From positions 2,101,501 through 2,165,500 of the forward strand of contig NZ_CP040098.1 of assembly GCF_005377625.1 (NCBI RefSeq): a DNA stretch of 64,000 bases, in the 5' to 3' direction. Position numbers and translations under genes: made by a program. Shown piece after piece: positions 36,056-45,142 of this stretch (positions are counted from its first letter, which is position 1; every line of letters begins with the position of its first letter). This stretch comes from Desulfoglaeba alkanexedens ALDC (GTDB taxonomy: Bacteria > Desulfobacterota > Syntrophobacteria > Syntrophobacterales > DSM-9756). The notes beneath the pieces are model-generated. The model was not told the origin of the DNA, made no database searches, and was given only the letters and a program-made list of their open reading frames with translations.

Positions 36056-36419
36056 CGGTAATTCCTCCAGCTTGTGGATCCGGGTAGCGGAGGCGGCCGA
36101 CAACGCCGGCACCCAGCCGATAGAAAACCATCATGAACGCTTTGCGATGCGGTTTCAAGGTCCTCTTTGACGAAATTCCGCAGGTAACCGTCGTCACTGC
36201 GCAAACAATTGGTAGCGTTCTAAAGTGAAAACCTTAAGCGAAAAGGTTAGCGAATGTCAAAAAATCCCCCTCTCCCCCCTCCCCTTACTCCCCTCCCACA
36301 AGGGGAGGGGAAATAGAATTTGGCATCAAATACTAAGTCTATTATTTTCTACGCTGCCAAACATTTTGCGATTTTAGGCTTTCCGACGCTTCAACTGACC
36401 CAAACATCGAGGATTTTTC
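36056..36419. other. divergent intergenic region
   Basis: 364 bp between the hydrolase and the EEP gene. It contains the MITE-like element at 36209-36360. No clear promoter is seen for either gene; the EEP gene starts 60 bp after the element, so its expression may depend on it. Confidence 0.45.
36209..36360 (-). repeat. MITE-like element, copy C (152 bp)
   Basis: Ends are TTGGTAGCGT and (inverted) TTGGCAGCGT. Inside lie an AT-rich segment containing ATAGAATTTGGCATCAAATA, two C/G-rich arms (CTCCCACAAGGGGAGGGG) that can pair, and AATGTCAAAAAATCCCCCTC. Related copies: 44462-44673 and 61964-62064, in opposite orientation. Confidence 0.75.
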
Positions 36420-37259
36420 ATGCGCGTGATGACCTTCAACCTGCGATTTGAAAACGATCGAGACGGTTCCAACAGCTGGGTGTACCGCAGGGATCTGGTG
36501 ACCGAGGTCATTCGAAAGCACCGCCCTTCCATTTTGGGGACCCAGGAGGGACTCTGGAGCATGCTCCTGTATCTGAAGGAGCGGCTGCCCGAGTACACGC
36601 TGCATGCGCCCGATCGGGTTTTGGACGACACGTGCCAGTATCCGACGCTCTTTTTCAGGATGGAGGAGTTCGAGATTCTGGAGGGTGGCGAATTTTGGCT
36701 TTCCAAGACGCCGGAAGTCCATCGAAGCCTGGACTGGGACAGCGCCTTTCCGAGGATGTTGAGCTATGCGGCATTGGCCCATAAAGGCGAGGGGGATCGT
36801 TTTTGGGTGGGCGTGACGCATCTGGATCATGTTGGGGTGGCGGCGCGTCTGCGGCAAGCCGAGATGCTCGCCCGATGGGTGAAGGATCGCTCCGGCCCGG
36901 TGATCCTCATGGGGGACTTCAACGATGCTCCGGATTCACCGGTTCACCGGGTGCTGACGGATCCTGCGGTGGGTTTGGAAGACACTTGGCGGATTCTGGA
37001 TCGATCCGAGAACGCCCGGAGCCGAACGCATCACGGTTTCGAAGGGGTCCCGCAGAAAACCCGGATGGATTGGATCCTGACGACCCGCCATTTCCGCGTG
37101 ACCGATGCTTGGATCATCCACGACCACAGGGGCCGCCTCTATCCCTCGGACCATTTTCCGTACATGGTGGAACTGAGTCTCGAGCAGCCCTTTTTGAGGA
37201 AAGGAAGCGATGAAAGAAAACATCCGCGTGGCGATTGTACAACCCAAACCGTATCCTGA
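36420..37259 (+). CDS. endonuclease/exonuclease/phosphatase family protein
   Basis: 279-aa Mg2+-dependent hydrolase of the EEP fold. MTFNLRFENDRDGSNSWVYR, ILGTQEG (metal Glu), FWVGVTHLDH, GDFNDAPDS (catalytic Asp/Asn), RMDWIL and PSDHFPYMVE (final Asp-His) appear in the expected order. No signal peptide, so a cytoplasmic phosphodiesterase or phosphatase is expected; the substrate is unknown. The C-terminal 16 codons overlap the next gene by 50 nt in another frame, so the two are probably coupled. Confidence 0.9.
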   Translation: MRVMTFNLRFENDRDGSNSWVYRRDLVTEVIRKHRPSILGTQEGLWSMLLYLKERLPEYTLHAPDRVLDDTCQYPTLFFRMEEFEILEGGEFWLSKTPEVHRSLDWDSAFPRMLSYAALAHKGEGDRFWVGVTHLDHVGVAARLRQAEMLARWVKDRSGPVILMGDFNDAPDSPVHRVLTDPAVGLEDTWRILDRSENARSRTHHGFEGVPQKTRMDWILTTRHFRVTDAWIIHDHRGRLYPSDHFPYMVELSLEQPFLRKGSDERKHPRGDCTTQTVS

Positions 37260-38022
37260 ATTCCATGATCCGAAAAACCTGGGCCATGCACTCCTGATGC
37301 TGGAAAAGTGCCGGGGGCAATCTCTGGACGTGATCTGTTTTCCGGAGTACTTCCCATTTCAAGGAGAGGAGGAACTGGCCCAGGCGGCCCGGCAGCTGGA
37401 TGCTTACATTGTCGCCGGGCTGGTGGAAGCTGAAAGCGACCGGCTTTACAACACGGCCACCCTTTTCGACCGCAAAGGCCGACTACTGGGCCGGCAGCGC
37501 AAGCGGAACGTGGGGGTGCTCGAACGCCAAGGTCTCGGTATCACCCCCGGGGACGGCGAGTTTCGGTCTTTTACCACCGATTTCGGGAAGATCGGCATCC
37601 CGGTGTGCATCGATTTCTGGGGCCAGCCCGAAGCGGGGAAGCAGCTCGCGGATCAGGGGGCGGAAATCGTCTTCAACATGAGCCTCTTTCCAGTGCTTCG
37701 CGGGCATTGGAAAACCGGCGCCCTGGTTCGGGCCTTCGACAATTTCCTGCCCGTGGTGGGAGTCAACACGGCGGACTACAACGCCATGATCGGCGGGCGG
37801 CGTTACCATCAGCACGGGGGCGGGAGCTTCATGATCCAGCCGCCGAAGATGCTCGACAAGACGGAATTCGGGCGCTGGTTTCGGAGCCTCGATACCGTGA
37901 AGGATTGGATTCGATTGGAGCTGGACGCTCTGGAGAAGGTGCATTTCGTGGACGTGAACCTGAGCACGGTCCGCCGATTCCGTCGCGAGTTCTGGAACCG
38001 GTTCGGTTTTCAGCGGGTTTAG
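37210..38022 (+). CDS. carbon-nitrogen hydrolase (nitrilase superfamily)
   Basis: 270-aa amidohydrolase. The triad regions are FPEYFPFQG (Glu), RQRKRNVG (Lys) and GIPVCIDFWGQPE (Cys, near residue 136). The family hydrolyses amides or nitriles; the substrate is unclear, and the segment TADYNAMIGGRRYHQHGGGSFMI is not one I associate with a known branch. The ATG has GGAAGC upstream. It begins inside the EEP gene and ends 9 bp before the moeA-like gene, so three genes form a tight unit. Confidence 0.87.
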   Translation: MKENIRVAIVQPKPYPEFHDPKNLGHALLMLEKCRGQSLDVICFPEYFPFQGEEELAQAARQLDAYIVAGLVEAESDRLYNTATLFDRKGRLLGRQRKRNVGVLERQGLGITPGDGEFRSFTTDFGKIGIPVCIDFWGQPEAGKQLADQGAEIVFNMSLFPVLRGHWKTGALVRAFDNFLPVVGVNTADYNAMIGGRRYHQHGGGSFMIQPPKMLDKTEFGRWFRSLDTVKDWIRLELDALEKVHFVDVNLSTVRRFRREFWNRFGFQRV

Positions 38023-38031
38023 GAGGCACGA

Positions 38032-39990
38032 GTGGAGCGACCGAGACGCAAGATTTACCTGAGCATGAAGACTCTTCCTGAAGCGGGACGCCTCTGGAAG
38101 GAAAGGACCGCCGAGCTCCGAACGGCCGGAGAAACCGTGCCGGTTCCCGAAGCGCTCGGACGGGTTACCGCCGAACCTGTGACCGCCCGGCTTTCGGTCC
38201 CTCATTATCACGGGGCCGCCATGGACGGGTTTGCGGTCCGTGCGGAGGCGACGTTTTCAGCCAGCGACGTCCACCCGTTGCGGCTGCAATTGGGCCGGGA
38301 CGCCTTTCCCGTGGATACGGGGGATCCTCTGCCGCCGGAAACCGACGCCGTTATAATGGTGGAACACGTGACACCGGTAGGAGACGACGCGGTGGAAATC
38401 CGGGCGGCGGTTTTTCCATGGCAACACGTTCGAAAGGTGGGCGAAGACATCGTGGCGGGGGAACTGTTGCTTCCTCAGCAACACGCACTTCGGCCGGCGG
38501 ACCTGGGAGCCTTGCTCGCCTCAGGTGTCGCCGCGGTGCCCGTTTTCGCACGCCCCAAGGTCTGGATTCAACCCACGGGCACCGAACTGGTGTCTCCGGA
38601 AAAGGCTCCCGAGGCGAAGCCGGGCCAGATCGTCGAGTTCAACGGGACCGTGCTTTCCGCCATGGTGCGCGAATGCGGCGGTGACCCTCTGCTCCAGCCC
38701 GTCATCCCCGACGATTTCGCGAGCCTTCTCGCTGAGCTCAAGCGGGCCGTGGTGTCCGATGCGGACGTCATCCTCTTGAATGCGGGGTCTTCGGCGGGAA
38801 GCGAAGACTACACGGCGGCACTGGTGGATGAACTGGGGGAGGTGCTGGTTCACGGCGTCGCCATGATGCCGGGCAAGCCCGTGGTGCTGGGGCTGATCGA
38901 AGGCAAGCCCGTGGTTGGGGTTCCGGGCTATCCCGTCTCGGCGATTCTTGCCTTCGAGCAGTTCGTACGCCCGCTTCTCTTTTCCTTGCAAGGCGTGCCG
39001 GCCCCGTCCTTCCCGCAGGTGGACGCCGTTCTCGGGCGGAAACTCGCCTCCCGGCTGGGGCTGGAGGAATTCGTCCGCGTCATCCTCGGCCGTGTGGCCG
39101 GGCGGCTCATCGCCATGCCTCTTCAGCGGGGTGCCGGCGTCATCACGTCGCTCACCCGTGCCGACGGGATACTTCAGATTCCACAGGAACTGGAAGGCGT
39201 CGACGTAGGGGAAACCGTATCGGTGCGACTCCTGCGTTCCCCCGATGACTTGGACCACACGCTCATCATGATCGGAAGTCACGACAACACGGTGGACGTC
39301 CTGGCGAACGAACTGAAAAGGCGCGACAGCCGCATCCACCTTTCTTCTAGCAATGTGGGGAGTCTGGGCGGGATCATGGCCGTCCGGCGGATGCAGACGC
39401 ACCTTGCCGGTTCGCATCTGCTCGACACCCAGACCGGCGAATACAATTTTTCCTACATCGAACGCTACTTGTCAGGTGTTCCGGTGCGGCTGGTCCAGCT
39501 TGCACGACGCCGACAGGGACTGCTCGTCCGGAAAGGAAACCCCAAAGGCGTCCGCGGAATCGAGGATCTGGTCCGACCCGACGTGCGGTTCATCAACCGG
39601 CAGACGGGATCCGGTACGCGGATCCTTTTCGACTACCGGCTGCAACAGCTCGGGATCGAACCGGAGGCCATCCAGGGCTACGATTGGGACGAATACACGC
39701 ACATGGCGGTGGCGGTGAACGTCCTGAGCGGCCGCGCCGACTGCGGCATGGCCATCCATGCGGCGGCGCGGGCCATGGAGCTTGATTTCATCCCGGTGAC
39801 CGAAGAACGCTATGATCTCCTGATCCCCGAAAGCTGCTGGGCCGATCCCAAGATCGCCCTGGTGCTGGAGATCATCGCATCGCCCCGGTTTCGAGAAATG
39901 GTGGAAGCCATGGGAGGGTACGACATCAGGGAATCGGGGAGGATCATGGGAATATGGGACGGCCAAAGATGGATGGAGAGGATCTTCTGA
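38032..39990 (+). CDS. MoeA-like protein fused to a molybdate-binding-type domain
   Basis: 652-aa two-part protein. Residues about 10-415 are MoeA (molybdenum insertion into molybdopterin): PHYHGAAMDGFAVRA, TGDPLPPETDAVIMVEHV, PTGTELVSPE, LNAGSSAGSEDYT, GKPVVLGLIEGKPVVGVPGYPVSA. Residues about 420-652 are a periplasmic-binding-like domain (IGSHDNTVDVLANELK, SSSNVGSLGGIMAVRR, RQTGSGTRILFDY, GRADCGMAIHAAARAMELDFIPV) of the kind that binds molybdate or an effector (COG1910). GTG 38032 follows AGGAGG. Cytoplasmic; the added domain may sense or deliver molybdate or tungstate. The fusion is known from anaerobes and archaea. Confidence 0.9.
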   Translation: MERPRRKIYLSMKTLPEAGRLWKERTAELRTAGETVPVPEALGRVTAEPVTARLSVPHYHGAAMDGFAVRAEATFSASDVHPLRLQLGRDAFPVDTGDPLPPETDAVIMVEHVTPVGDDAVEIRAAVFPWQHVRKVGEDIVAGELLLPQQHALRPADLGALLASGVAAVPVFARPKVWIQPTGTELVSPEKAPEAKPGQIVEFNGTVLSAMVRECGGDPLLQPVIPDDFASLLAELKRAVVSDADVILLNAGSSAGSEDYTAALVDELGEVLVHGVAMMPGKPVVLGLIEGKPVVGVPGYPVSAILAFEQFVRPLLFSLQGVPAPSFPQVDAVLGRKLASRLGLEEFVRVILGRVAGRLIAMPLQRGAGVITSLTRADGILQIPQELEGVDVGETVSVRLLRSPDDLDHTLIMIGSHDNTVDVLANELKRRDSRIHLSSSNVGSLGGIMAVRRMQTHLAGSHLLDTQTGEYNFSYIERYLSGVPVRLVQLARRRQGLLVRKGNPKGVRGIEDLVRPDVRFINRQTGSGTRILFDYRLQQLGIEPEAIQGYDWDEYTHMAVAVNVLSGRADCGMAIHAAARAMELDFIPVTEERYDLLIPESCWADPKIALVLEIIASPRFREMVEAMGGYDIRESGRIMGIWDGQRWMERIF

Positions 39991-40052
39991 AGGAGCGGCC
40001 CAGGCCGCGACGAAAGGCTTCCAAAGACGGCATCAATCCCTGCGGACTCGTT

Positions 40053-41606
40053 TCACCGCCGTTTCACGAACCGCTCCCACAAGGGAGCGACCATTTCCGG
40101 AAGGAACCTCCGACCGGCCGCAAGAAACGCCATGCCGAACAGCAGCCCGCTTCCCGCGATGGCGCCGAAAGACGCCGCGTATGGGTGGGCGTCCTGAAGG
40201 GATGAGGCGATTCGAATCGGAAGAAGGGCGGGAAGAGAGGCTGCGGCCGACACGGCGAGGATCTTGATGAGCATGGTTCCGAGACCCTTGAACACGGCGC
40301 TTCCAAAGCGGTGCCGCCACCAGAGGGCCAGGGCGAGGGTATAGAGTCCGAGGGACACGGCGCTGGCAACGGCCACTCCGTGCGCATGGAACCAGCGGCT
40401 TCCGAAGAAGTAGAAGGGGACGGCGGCCAGGGTGGCCAGGGTTCCCACGACCACGGGCGTCACCGTATCCTGCATGGCGTAGAATCCTCTTCCCAGGATC
40501 TGCTGAAATCCCCAGCAGAAAACCACCGCGAGAAAGATCTGAAGGACAGCGGCCGTCCGGGCGGCGTCGTGAGCCGTAAAAGACCCTTGCTGGAAGATGA
40601 GCGTGACGGTGGGGCGGGCGACGATCATCATCCAGACCGTCAGGGGGACCAGGACGACGAGTGTGTTTCGAAGCGCCGTGTTGAGGGTGTTGAAGAAGCC
40701 GACCGTGTCTTTCCTGGCGAAAAGTTCGGCGAGGAACGGATATGAGGCCACGCCGGCCGCCTGGGCGACCACGCCCACCGGGACCAGCATGATCCGGCGG
40801 GCGTAATTGAGCCAGCTGACGGCTCCCGTTCCGGCGAGTGAGCCGAAGATGCGGATCAGCTGCTCGTCCAGCACCACGATGGACTGCCCCAGCATGAGCG
40901 GAAGGGCCAGAAGGAAAAACCGCTTGAGTTGCGGGTGGCGGAATCGGGGAATGAACGTCATGCCGGCTCCCTGCCGGACGGCCAGAACCGGAAGAAGGAA
41001 GTTCCCGAGAAACGCCCCCCACAGGACGCCCCAGCAGAACCCTTCCATGCCGCGGCGGCGCATCCAGATACCGGCTGAAATGATCACCAAATTATAGACC
41101 AGAGGGCTCACCGCCGGGATGAAGAATTGTTTCCTCAGGTAAAGGATCGCGGTGAAGCAGGCTCCGGTGAGAAAGGCCGCCTGTGCCGGGACGATGATGC
41201 GGAGAAAGCGGGCGAGCCGTGCGTGGCCTTCGGCGTCCAAGCCCGGGGCCGCCAAGCGGGCCAGTTCCGGAGCCAGGATGAAGGCCGCAACCGTGAGGAT
41301 GCTTACGGCCAGTCCCACCCAGGTGACGGCGGCGGAAAAGAACCGCCAGCCGTCTTTTTCGTCTTCGCGGAACCGTTCGGCCAGGATGGGGATGAGCGTG
41401 ATGGAAAAATAGGCTCCGGCCAGCAGGTAATTGATGAAATCCGGGATCACGAAGGCCGCGAAGTAGATGTCCGACTCGCGGGTGGCGCCGAAATAGTAAG
41501 AAATCACCTTGTCCCGGGCGAGTCCCATGAATCGCGAAAGGAGAACGCTTCCGCCCATGAGGAGAGCTGCGGATCCCATGCGCTGCCGCCGGTTCCAAAG
41601 GGACAT
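40053..41606 (-). CDS. murJ: lipid II flippase MurJ
   Basis: 517-aa polytopic inner-membrane protein of the MOP superfamily, with about 14 hydrophobic segments. It moves lipid II across the membrane for cell-wall synthesis. Typical features are GGSVLLSRFMGLARDKVISYYFGA at the start, SDIYFAAFVIPDF, RRIMLVPVGVVAQAAGVASYPFLAELFARKD and GRGFYAMQDTVTPV. Arg residues of the central cavity are present. ATG 41606 follows AAGGGGA with about 10-nt spacing. Convergent with the moeA-like gene, 62 bp apart. Confidence 0.94.
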   Translation of the reverse strand: MSLWNRRQRMGSAALLMGGSVLLSRFMGLARDKVISYYFGATRESDIYFAAFVIPDFINYLLAGAYFSITLIPILAERFREDEKDGWRFFSAAVTWVGLAVSILTVAAFILAPELARLAAPGLDAEGHARLARFLRIIVPAQAAFLTGACFTAILYLRKQFFIPAVSPLVYNLVIISAGIWMRRRGMEGFCWGVLWGAFLGNFLLPVLAVRQGAGMTFIPRFRHPQLKRFFLLALPLMLGQSIVVLDEQLIRIFGSLAGTGAVSWLNYARRIMLVPVGVVAQAAGVASYPFLAELFARKDTVGFFNTLNTALRNTLVVLVPLTVWMMIVARPTVTLIFQQGSFTAHDAARTAAVLQIFLAVVFCWGFQQILGRGFYAMQDTVTPVVVGTLATLAAVPFYFFGSRWFHAHGVAVASAVSLGLYTLALALWWRHRFGSAVFKGLGTMLIKILAVSAAASLPALLPIRIASSLQDAHPYAASFGAIAGSGLLFGMAFLAAGRRFLPEMVAPLWERFVKRR

Positions 41607-41877
41607 GTGACCGTGATTCCCCTTTCGATCCTGTGATGTGATCCCAACGGTCGGCGGAAGCGGCCCGTGCGGCCGGCTTCACCCAACCCTCTTTTCGAAC
41701 AGCCCCGCGGATCTTCCCATGACACAAAACGTATCAGATGTTTAGAAAATTGTGGCTCAGCGCCTCCCCGTTGTGCCCTAACTGAGGATCTGTTAAACGA
41801 GGTGCCGGTACCGGTCAACACCGTGGAAGGAGTATCGGGACCACATACGCGTGACACAAGTCTGCTGAGGAGCATTT
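41607..41877. other. divergent intergenic region
   Basis: 271 bp between murJ and the trkA fragment. The last bases hold a good Shine-Dalgarno, GAGGAG, before GTG 41878. No repeat family member and no convincing promoter is visible. Confidence 0.4.
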
Positions 41878-42093
41878 GTGAAGGTCATCATTGTGGGGGC
41901 GGGGGAGGTCGGGTTCCATATCGTTCACCGGCTGGCCTCCGAAAGCAAGGAAGTGGTGGTCATCGACAGGAACCCGGAAGCCCTCAAGCGGTTCAGCGAA
42001 TTGCTGGATGTGCCGTGGCTCGAAGGCTCAGGCGCCCATCCGAAGATGCCGGAGGAAGCCGAGATCCGCGGTCCCGAGTTCCGGCGGAAATGA
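41878..42093 (+). pseudogene. trkA N-terminal fragment (71 codons)
   Basis: The frame encodes the first half of a TrkA-N Rossmann domain: MKVIIVGAGEVGFHIVHRLA, VVVIDRNPEALKRFSE, LDVPWLEGSGAHPKM, then ends in EIRGPEFRRK at a TGA. Intact TrkA proteins run to about 220 or 450 aa, so most of the domain and all of the TrkA_C part are missing. Start and ribosome site (GAGGAG, GTG) look functional. Its stop overlaps the start of the PflX-like gene (ATGA), so translation of the remnant could still feed that gene. Called a pseudogene, though a retained mini-protein is possible. Confidence 0.7.
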
Positions 42094-43085
42094 AGCGGGC
42101 GGCGGAGTTTGCGGCGGCCATGGACGCGAGCGGCATGTTCAAGAACAAAGGCGGTTTTGAAGAGGTTCGGCCGGGGTATCTGCGACTCTTCAGAACCGGC
42201 GAACTGGAACGGCGGGCGGTTGCACTCGAAACGATCCTCGAAGCCTGCGAGCTTTGCCCGCGCCGGTGCGGCGTGAACCGAAAGGCCGGTCGGATCGGGG
42301 CCTGCGGGGTCGGGGCGCGTCCGAAAATCGCGGCGGCGAGCATCCATCCCTGGGAAGAACCGCCCCTGTCGGGAACTCGCGGGTCGGGAACCCTGTTTTT
42401 CTCAGGATGCACCCTGCGGTGCCTCTTCTGCCAGAACTACCCCATCAGCCAGCTGGGTGTGGGGCGCGAACTGACGGTGGAAGCGCTCGCTGAAGAAATG
42501 TTCCGGCTGCAGTGCCGGGGCGCCCACAACCTCAATCTGGTTACGCCCACCCACCAGGTGCCCGCGTTCGTTCGAGCGCTCTGCCTGGCCGTTCCCATGG
42601 GGTTTCGGTTGCCGATCGTGTATAATACGAGCGGCTACGAACGGGTGGAAATCTTGAGACTTCTGGACGGGATCGTGGATGTGTATCTGCCGGACATCAA
42701 GTACGCGGATCCTGCGGTGAGCCTCGCCCTCTCGGGGCGCGCCGATTATGTGGAGGCGAACCGAAGGGCGCTGAAGGTCATGGCGGAGCAGGTGGGGCCC
42801 TTGCAGCTGGATCGCCAAGGCATCGCCTTCCGCGGGCTCATGGTCCGCCACATGGTACTCCCCGAAGGGCTCGCCGGGACGGGCGATTGCCTGGAATTCA
42901 TCCGCTCGCAACTGGGTCCACAGACATGGGTGAGCCTCCTGCACCAATACTTTCCCGCTCACAAGGCGCTGAATCGGCCGCCGCTGGACCGAAAAGTCAC
43001 CGAGAAAGAATACTCGGACGCCTTGGGAATCCTTTTTTCGCTGGGGTTGCCGAACGGCTTCGTGCAGGAAGCGGATGGCGGCTAG
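42090..43085 (+). CDS. PflX-like radical SAM protein
   Basis: 331-aa radical SAM enzyme of the COG1313/PflX group, similar to pyruvate-formate-lyase activating enzymes. The [4Fe-4S]-SAM motif is GCTLRCLFCQN (near residue 110). An upstream Cys-rich stretch, CELCPRRCGVNR...GACGVG, could bind another cluster. Later parts: GAHNLNLVTPTHQVPAF, YNTSGYER, DVYLPDIKYAD. The target is not known. ATG 42090 is coupled by ATGA to the trkA fragment. Convergent with fprA, 9 bp apart. Confidence 0.88.
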   Translation: MKRAAEFAAAMDASGMFKNKGGFEEVRPGYLRLFRTGELERRAVALETILEACELCPRRCGVNRKAGRIGACGVGARPKIAAASIHPWEEPPLSGTRGSGTLFFSGCTLRCLFCQNYPISQLGVGRELTVEALAEEMFRLQCRGAHNLNLVTPTHQVPAFVRALCLAVPMGFRLPIVYNTSGYERVEILRLLDGIVDVYLPDIKYADPAVSLALSGRADYVEANRRALKVMAEQVGPLQLDRQGIAFRGLMVRHMVLPEGLAGTGDCLEFIRSQLGPQTWVSLLHQYFPAHKALNRPPLDRKVTEKEYSDALGILFSLGLPNGFVQEADGG

Positions 43086-43094
43086 AAAGCCGGA

Positions 43095-44285
43095 TCACGC
43101 CCGGACGGCGGCCGCCAGGTTCCTTCCCAACTGCGCGCAGCGCTCCAGATCCTGATCCCCCGCGGCACACCGGACTTCCACGACCGGTTCCACTATCCGC
43201 CACTTGGATCTTTCGGCGAAGGCGGTGAGTGCCTTTGCGGCGCCGCCCGTCCAGCCGTACGAACCCACCACGCCCAGCAGTCGGTCTTTGATGAGCTTGT
43301 TTTCCAACAGCCGGACCAGGTCGTCCATGGTGGGGAAAAGGCCGGTGTTGTAGGTGGGTGAAGCCAGCACCAGGGCGCGACTTGTCCAGATGTCTCGAAG
43401 CACGTAGGACGCATGGGAATGCGAAAGATTGTGCACCAGGGTGCGAATGCCTGCGTCCACCAGAGCCCGGGCGACGCGTTCGGCCATCTTCTGGGTGTTT
43501 CCGTACATGGAGCCGTAGGCCACGACCGCCGCAGATTTGGTTTCCTGACGGCTCCAACGGTCGTACCAGTCCACGGCGACTCGGGGCTGTGTGCGCCAGA
43601 CCGCACCGTGAGTAGGGGCGAGGATCTTGATGCCGAGGGTTCCGACTTTGGCGATGGCCTTCTGGACCATCTGGCTGTAACGGCCGATTATGTTCGCGTA
43701 GTAGCGCAATGTCTCGCTTTCGAAAAACGCGAGGTCCATCTCGTCGTCGAACAGCCCCCGATCGACGGTTCCATAGCCCCCGAAGGCGTCTCCGGAGAAC
43801 AAGATGCCGGTCGAAGCCTCGAAGGTCATCATCGTTTCGGGCCAATGAACCATCGGCGTGAGGTGGAAGGTGAGCCGATGCGTTCCCAGATCCAAGACAT
43901 CGCCGTCCTGCACCACATGGGTGTCTCCGCCGGCGCCGTAAAAGCCGGCCAAGAGTTCCAGGGTCTTTTTGTTTCCGACCACTCGAATGCTCGGAAACAG
44001 CTCCCTCAGAATCCGTAGAGCTCCTGTGTGGTCCGGTTCCACGTGATTGACGACCAGGTAGTCGATGGATCGGCCAGCAGGAAGGGCTTCACGGATGCGG
44101 TTGACGTGTTCGTCGAGGAAATGGCCCTTGACGGCATCGACCAGCACGGTTCGGTCGTCCACGATGAGATAGGCGTTGTAGGAAATGCCGTAGGGCAGAG
44201 GCCAGAGGGCTTCGAAGAGGTCGGTTTCGTGGTCGTTCACACCTACCCAAAAGACCTTTTCAGTCAAAGGTATCGCCGAATGCAT
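43095..44285 (-). CDS. A-type flavoprotein (flavodiiron, FprA/Roo-type)
   Basis: 396-aa cytoplasmic protein that reduces O2 to water or NO to N2O in anaerobes. The N-terminal metallo-beta-lactamase-like diiron domain has HVEPDHTGAL (H-x-E-x-D-H), MVHWPETMMTF and LFSGDAFGGYG, and a final His in APTHGAVWR. The C-terminal flavodoxin domain binds FMN (VAYGSMYGNTQKMAERVA, SPTYNTGLFPTMDDL, GSYGWTGGAAK). No rubredoxin domain, so a separate donor is expected. ATG 44285 is 6 nt after AAGGAG; the TTG further up overlaps the ribosome site. Confidence 0.95.
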   Translation of the reverse strand: MHSAIPLTEKVFWVGVNDHETDLFEALWPLPYGISYNAYLIVDDRTVLVDAVKGHFLDEHVNRIREALPAGRSIDYLVVNHVEPDHTGALRILRELFPSIRVVGNKKTLELLAGFYGAGGDTHVVQDGDVLDLGTHRLTFHLTPMVHWPETMMTFEASTGILFSGDAFGGYGTVDRGLFDDEMDLAFFESETLRYYANIIGRYSQMVQKAIAKVGTLGIKILAPTHGAVWRTQPRVAVDWYDRWSRQETKSAAVVAYGSMYGNTQKMAERVARALVDAGIRTLVHNLSHSHASYVLRDIWTSRALVLASPTYNTGLFPTMDDLVRLLENKLIKDRLLGVVGSYGWTGGAAKALTAFAERSKWRIVEPVVEVRCAAGDQDLERCAQLGRNLAAAVRA

Positions 44286-44395
44286 GCGGAACTCCTTCAA
44301 ATCAGGAATCAGGGGTCGATCTGATTTTTCCTCTCATAGCATTATCCCTGTGAAGAGGGCAAGGCGGCGCCGTTTGCTGCGGGCGCCGTTCCCCT

Positions 44396-44421
44396 CGTTC
44401 CCAAGCTCAGGCTTGGGAACG
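44396..44421. repeat. TTCCCAAGC palindrome, copy 5
   Basis: Arms CGTTCCCAAGC and GCTTGGGAACG. Followed by GGCCTGCCCGGGAAGCT, the reverse complement of the sequence beside copy 1. Confidence 0.85.
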
Positions 44422-44461
44422 GCCTGCCCGGGAAGCTCCAGCTTCGCCTCGCTGTAGAGGA

Positions 44462-44673
44462 TTGGTAGCGTAGAAAATAATAGATCTAATATTTGATGCC
44501 AAATTCTATTTCCCCTCCCCTTGTGGGAGGGGATTAAGGGGAGGGGAATGTAACTGATTGACATACGTTAATTTTCTGACCCTCACCCCAACCCTCTCCC
44601 ATCAAGGGAGAGGGGGATTTTTTGACCTTCGTTATCCTTTTTGCTTAAGGTCTCCACGTTAGAACCCTACCAA
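44462..44673 (+). repeat. MITE-like element, copy A (212 bp)
   Basis: Left end TTGGTAGCGTAGAAAATAAT, right end (inverted) TTGGTAGGGTTCTAACG. Contains the shared TTTGATGCCAAATTCTATTT and CCCCTCCCC/GGGGAGGGG hairpin arms, plus an extra 60-bp unit with ACCCTCTCCC and GGGAGAGGG arms that is missing from the other two copies. Confidence 0.8.
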
Positions 44674-44743
44674 AGATTTGAACGATTGCATGGTTTTCGG
44701 TAGATCTGGGGCTCCTCGCGATGAGGTGCATGGGTCACGGACT

Positions 44744-44809
44744 CATGGGAATCGAAGCTGGAGCTTCTGCACAGTTGTGTTCCCAAGCTGGAGCTTGGGA
44801 ACAAGGTGG
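44744..44809. repeat. 66-bp repeat with TTCCCAAGC palindrome, copy 6
   Basis: Exact inverted copy of 23481-23546, 21 kb away. The full identity over 66 bp suggests recent copying or gene-conversion-like exchange. Confidence 0.9.
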
Positions 44810-45142
44810 AACCAGGAAAGTGGATGCTGCTTGCGGAATCCCGCATGGAATGTGTGGTGGCGGCGGAACCGGACGGAACGCGGGCTATCACCCGCAAGGC
44901 CACCGCGGTGGTAGCCTTCGCCACACCAGAAACTCAATGCAGGTTTCCACCTTCGGACCCATGGAACCGGGGGGAGTGGCCTTGGTGTGCATGAATCACC
45001 GGGATCCCCCCCCCTCGTAGTACCCGCTGGAGATTAAAGATTTTGAAAGATCTTGCCGTTTTATGGCTGAAAAACTGCTTTCGGACAAGTACTCAGTGAT
45101 GGTGCAAAGCGCTGATGGACTCTTACTCGGGAGATGGCAAAG

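Larger units (their letters stand above)
44286..45142. other. repeat-bearing intergenic region
   Basis: 857 bp upstream of the VKOR-like gene. It holds a TTCCCAAGC palindrome, the longest MITE-like copy and a 66-bp repeat, each listed. 44810-45060 shows nothing recognised. A 33-codon frame (45063-45164, MAEKLLSDKYSVMVQSAD) overlaps the next gene's start and has no ribosome site; not called. Confidence 0.55.

Noticed and set aside
44462-44673. CRISPR array
   Set aside because: The repeats are a palindromic element with AT-rich filler, not regularly spaced direct repeats with unique spacers.
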